Positions 54,101 through 60,100 of a stretch of DNA of 64,000 bases are shown in pieces. A program made the position numbers and the translations under genes. The notes below the pieces were generated by a model. It made no database searches and was not told where the DNA came from. It was given only the letters and a program-made list of their open reading frames with translations. Position 1 is the first letter of the stretch; each line of letters opens with the position of its first letter. The DNA lies in the NCBI GenBank assembly GCA_026225945.1, contig JAMJFZ010000705.1, positions 186,001 through 250,000 of the forward strand. Reading direction: 5' to 3'. Source of the DNA: Cricetomys ansorgei (Eukaryota; Chordata; Mammalia; Rodentia; Nesomyidae).

Positions 54101-57100
54101 GAGACAGAGCTGTGCTGTGGTGATAAGGAATGGTTTTCAGCTAGCATCAAGCTGAGAAGATGGTTTCTCAAGAGAACAAGATCGAGGGACTAAGTGTTGC
54201 TCTCCTGGCTTCTGCCTCTTGTTTTCTTTCCCTTAATTTCACTCATATATGTTAAGAGAAGAGTCTGTCCCTCCCCAGATCCCTAAAGTTGGAGGATGCT
54301 TCTGGGATGCACACGTGTGTGTAAGCACACAGGACATCCATATGACTCACAGCAGAGTTCCTGTTATGTCAGGGGACCTGCAGAGCCAGTTACCACAGAA
54401 AAAACTTCCTGCTCACATGAGTTGATGTGTGCACAGTGTTGCTTAGCACTATCTAAATAAAGATTTATTGAGAAACACAAAGCTGATTTGGTAGAACAGG
54501 CTACAACACTGAGCTGCATTAGGAACCAATTCAATCCTGCTAAATCATCTTACCCTACCATATGCTGCAGAAACTAGTTTCCCTGACAATAACCTGAAAC
54601 ACCAGGTTAAGTTTGTACAGTAGGTTCTCATTCATGTCATTGTGAAATTCTGAATTGTAAATGTCTCTCATTTGCCAATCATTCCTCCATCTTTCATGGA
54701 GCAATCTTGTCATCCAGGGCTGTGGGGTCTGACATGAGACTGACTAGTTCTGATAGAAAATGGCCCCGAGTAGGCCCACCTGGCTCATGATCATGATGTG
54801 TGTGGGTTGTGGCCACCTGGGGTAACCTTGATAGAACAAGATGTCTTTATGTAGATGAAGACTAGGGCTTAGTGTCCTGGGCTTGCTCAGTGACTGCAGA
54901 TAAAGGAGGTTGATTCTGCTTGTGAGCTGTGGGAGCCTCATACAAAGGTCTGAGGTAATGTTGCCAGAGTTTACCAGATAAGCTCAGAACCTCCTCATGG
55001 AGCCCAGCCTGGGGCGATGTCACTGTTTAATGACCTAGCCAGTCAGGGGTGCCCATTGGCCAATAGGGTTATAACTATCTGGTGCCTGTTCTCCAGAAGC
55101 CCGGCTTAGGGAAGCTCTGGAGACTACACTGCAGAGAAGTTTGCTTTGAAGGGCTTGGACAGACTGAGGTTGTATTAGGGAAAGCTCCCAGGGTGATGAT
55201 AATTCTGTCTGCACACTTGGCAGATAGATGTATCTCTTTCATGCACCAATGGGAGATATATTGCAGAGGAAGAGCAGAGACCTGGGCTCTACAACTGTAA
55301 ATTTGGTCAAAGAAGGTACTTTTAAGCGGTGTAGTGTTGCCTGCTATGTGGTATGGGTATATGAGCTATAGATGAGCTATATAGAGCACCTCAGAAAGCT
55401 CATCTACTCCAAGGCGTTCTGGCCACAAGCTGAGTAGCATCAGGGCCCGATATCTTACTTGACATGGGATATTCTTTCTCCAGCAGATTTCTTCAGCTTA
55501 CTGTAGTTCTAAGTCTTCATGGGACTTTATACTCCTATCACCAGTGCTCACCTGCCTCTGTATTCTTCCTTCCCCTCGTTGTTTTTCTCTGTTTTTTCTT
55601 GTTCCCCTGGTTTTTTCCTTCCCTCTCCCCCTTCCCTTATCCTTTCTGTCCCTGCGGTCTGAAATCAGGACTTCCCTGGGTTAAGTGACGATTATTATGG
55701 AGCAAAGAACCTGAGTAAGTCAAACTTACACATCATTAACTGTATTTGTGGCATGAATGGAGACCATGGGGTGGGGGTGGGGGGACATGGGTGAAGATGA
55801 AGGGTGAGGGAGGGCAGTGTTTGTGAGACTCTTTCCTGTGGCAGGAGGCAATGTGTGTGGCTCCAAACTGGTCCCTGGTATTCTAACAAATCTCTAGCAT
55901 TCCCGACTGTTTTCCTCCTACACCTTTGGCTGGTAGGGCATGGGCTTAGTGGCTCCACAGAAGTGAGGTGGGTCGAAGTGCGTGATCAGAGTGAGTGCTC
56001 AGCGGGTGTTTAGCTTCCTGTAGAGGGTAGGAACGTGCTGAGTGGATCTTCACCAAGTAACCATACATCAAAGAGCAAGCTTAGGAATAGCAGCTTTTCC
56101 AGTCCTTCTAACCGGGGACAGGGTGAACCCCACATCTGAGCTGTCCCAGGAGTCCAGAGTGTTACTACAAGGCCATGGCCAGCTGTCCATAGAGCATCTC
56201 TAAGGGGCCAAGCTGACCTTGTGGGGCCATCTGTACCACTTAAGGGCTATGTATAGTTAGTGATTTTATCTCAGAAAAGCTGACTGACATTCCTATTCTG
56301 GATAATAGTCCAGAGTGGGAACTAGGAGGACCTAGAGCAGTGGTTCTCAGCCTTCCTAGTACGGTGACCCTTTAATACAGTTCCTCATATTGTGGTGACC
56401 CCCAACCATAAAATTACTTTCTTTACTACTTCATAAGTGTAATTTTGCTACAGTTATGAATCATAATGTAAATATCTGATATGCAGGTTGGTCTTAGGTG
56501 ACCCCTGTGAAAAGGTCATTCCACCTCCAAAGGGTTCACGACCCACAGGTTGAGAATCACTGACCTAGATGGAAGTTCATTAGCAGCTGTCCTTTCTTAC
56601 TGCAGGTATCCAGAGTATAGGCTTATGGGTAGGCTCTGTCCACATATATATTCCCTCAATAAAGGATAAAAGTGGAAGATACAGGAGCTTCCCTTGGGGG
56701 TTATTCAGGGGCTAGCCATGCGTGACAACCCAGCGAGTCCTTGGGGAGGTGGGCACAGCATATCATGGTCCTGGCTGAAACGAGCAGCATCTCTCCATAG
56801 TTGGTGTGTCTGTGTCTCATTTCCATTTGCCTGCTGTTCTTTTGAGAGGGCTGCCATGTCTGTGCCTCCTGTGAATGCAGCTCTTTGCTTGAGCTTTCTC
56901 CGCCCACACTCCAAGATGGGCAGGTCTCAACTGTCTGTGATGGGAGGGCTGGCTTGTCTTCCAGATAGTCTTACTAGCTTGTCATTTCTGTGTATTTGAC
57001 ATGTGTCTTGTGGTGAATTGAGTCACATCCCCCTCACTGCTGAAGCCAAGGTCTTCTCAGCAATGGTAGAAGGAGGCTATGGGTCCCACCAAAGGTCAGA

Positions 57101-60100
57101 GTAGTATTCCCAGTGACCTGTTCCATCCATCCAGTGATGAGCCTCTAAGTTGGAAAATGTCACACAATTGTGTTCTTTTGGTGGCTCTGTCTTGGGAGAA
57201 AATGCGTGAGCAGCAGCATGCCTGGGCTTTTCTCCTTGACTGTCCCTATTTATTTCTTTCCTGCCCATTAGCCTTAGGAGATGAGTTCTGAGATAGGATT
57301 TGGAAACCATCCAAATCAGCTGGCTTGATTCAAATGAAGAGAATGCTATGAAAGGAAGTAAGGCTTCTAGTGCCTATGGAGGGATTTGGCAAACTGAGTG
57401 GGCTCTGGGGACATGAAGGAGGTGGCCAGAACATCAGGATCAGAGCTGTGCTTCCCAGTTGGTGGCCTGGATGTGGCAGGCCTCCTGTAGCCTGACTTGG
57501 TTGGCAGCTCAGTGTCTCACTCCTGGCGCATTTGAGTTTGTGCTGCATGTGACCTCTCAGTGGTGTGTTCTGAATTGGAGTCTCTTTCTTGTTGGCTTGC
57601 AGAGGGAGTGACATCCAACACCAGTGACAGCGAAAGCAGTTCCAGTAAGTGTGTGTCATGCCCCCTTGTCCTGTAGCTCCCTCGTGTCTCCCAGCCATCA
57701 TCATTCCAGTGTTGCACCGCTACCATCCCTGCTCAGAGGCTGCTGCTCCTTTTAGCCATGTACACTTTGAGCCCCTGGAGATGCTGTGGCCAGTTCGTTC
57801 ACCTTGTGGGATGAAATTGGTAGATTAGAGAGAGAATAAGCCCATAGATCTGGCCGGGACCTGGCTTGAAACCATCCCTGGGGTACTGGGGAGGGCAAAC
57901 TGCCAGTGAGCAGGTCCTGCCATGGACATGTAGGCTGTTGGGACTGCCAGGTTTACAGATTTGCTCAGAGACCAAAAGTAAATGGCTTCTGACTTCCATC
58001 TGCCTTTTCGGGCTCATAGGACCACCTCAACTTCTGTCTGGGCTACATAGTCAGGAAGGAAATTGCCCAGTATACCTTGGGAGCCCCGATGACTACAGCA
58101 CTGAAGCCGGGGTTTAAACCTCACAAGCTTTGGGAACATTGACCTTTGAGGAGCTGCAGTGACTAGAGGCCATAAAAACTCCACCTAGGAGGCTCAGGCT
58201 CAGAAGAAGCCCTGTAGCAAGTATCCTGTAGCTCCATGCAGATGGCACTGCCTTCCCTGGTACTGCTGTCAGCTAGTTTGGGAACTGTAGGCACCCAGCA
58301 CCAAGTGTCTTGGCAACTGTCTTAAGAAGACCTCATCATTGCCAGCTTGCATGGGGTCCATCCTGCGCAGAGAACATGCTCAGCACTGCTCTTAAAGGGC
58401 ACTGGGACCTTAGCTTAGATGTGTACCATTTTCCTAGATGCTTCTTAGAAGTGTGAGGTGGGTAAATAAATAGACCTCTAAAGGGGCAATATTAGGACAG
58501 CTTTGGGGATTGGGCCAAGTGTCTGGACTCTCAGGTAAAGTGACTCTGGCAAGTGTGTTTCAACCAATTGGAGCTTCTCTGTGATTCTCTTCAGAACAAG
58601 AGGGCCACTGAACATAACCAACTATTACCTATAAGAAGTGGTTCCCTAGAGCTTAGGGTGGTGTAGTGGGGACTTCTCACTTCTGGGCCTTGGTCCATAA
58701 TTGCATAGTATTTCTCTGAATGAAAATAGCCCAGCCCCAAGGCTGGTGAATGGCTTCTTAACCTTCTTGCCAACAGAAAGTGAGACTGTTTTGTGGTGGG
58801 TGAGGGGTGCAGTAAATGCTATACCCAGGCAGCCAGATAATAAAGTGCTAACATGTTTTTCTTTTTGTTGCAGAAGGACAAGAGGATGCTATTTTGTCAT
58901 ATGAGCCAGTGACACGGCAAGAAAGTAAGCCCCTTTTTGAGAGTCTTGCCTTTGTGCCAGCTCCTGGTCACGGGGCTCAGTGCAGAGGGTAGTTAAGGGT
59001 CAGGGGAGGAGGAGGCTTAGCACACTCAGCCCTTGGCTCCTCCCTAGCATCACTGGACAGATGACATGCTTCACATACCTCTTGTGATGCATTTGCCCCA
59101 GCTAGGATACCTTCCAAAGGGCAGGCAGATTTCCGAGGAAAGCAAGGAAAGGTCTTTTTCAGTGGAGGCACCTGTTGCCGTGAAGAGGGAGGCCCTCTAT
59201 CCTCCCCTGGGCATCTGCTTTGCAAGAACATTGCTCAGCAGCTAGGGTCTATGTGGAGATTTTTCCTGAATGTGTTGGAAAGGGAGATGCTTCTGATTTC
59301 AGATTTGCCTGAGACTTAAGATTGTCAAATTTCAAGGCTTTCTGAAGTCTTTATAATTAAAAGGCAGAGAATGGCTGTAGTTGCTTCACCTTGTCTGAGT
59401 GGTGGCCACTGTACTTGGAGGTAAGGCAGGTTGCCCTTCAGGCTTCTGTTCACTGTCTTGTGCTCTCCCTCCCCAGTTCACTATGCCAGGCCCGTGATCA
59501 TCTTGGGCCCAATGAAGGACCGAGTTAATGATGACCTGATCTCTGAGTTCCCGCATAAATTTGGATCCTGTGTGCCACGTAAGAGCCCAGGCAGACCCAG
59601 AGGAGTGAGGTTTGCTACTCTGGGAAGTGCTGTTCTAGTACTTTAAGGAAAGGGTCTGGGGTCAGGGCCTTTTGAGACCTCCTGGAAGAGAGTAGGTAGC
59701 AACTGATGCCCCCAGAGTAGGTGGGATTGGAAGGGGTGACATCCAACTTGGCTGTTTGCCTGATGCTACGGAGTAAAAGTTTGGGTGGTGTGGTCAGGAT
59801 TGATTTTTACAAATGAGGAGGCCCATCGTTGTTTTGGTTTCCATTTCTTTGTGGTGCTGGAGATTAAACCCAGGTCATTGTGTACAAAGTGGTCTGAAGA
59901 ATCATTTGATTGGTTCCCCAATTCCCATGCCAAGTTTTGCACCCTCTACCAGGCCATGTCTCAGAAAGCCCTACTTTTGTGATCCACATTAACCTCAAGC
60001 ACCCTGTGCGTAAGATCTGGAATTTGGAAGGAAAGAGGCCAGACAAAATATTTTCCAAGTGCTTTTTCTCATTCATCTGAAAAATATTGTAGTAGCCTTG

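Noticed and set aside
55669..55714. Exon 14b as a pure poison exon
   Set aside because: It does create a stop after exon 14, but joined to exon 13 it is fully in frame with a coherent peptide, so a mutually exclusive coding exon is the better reading.
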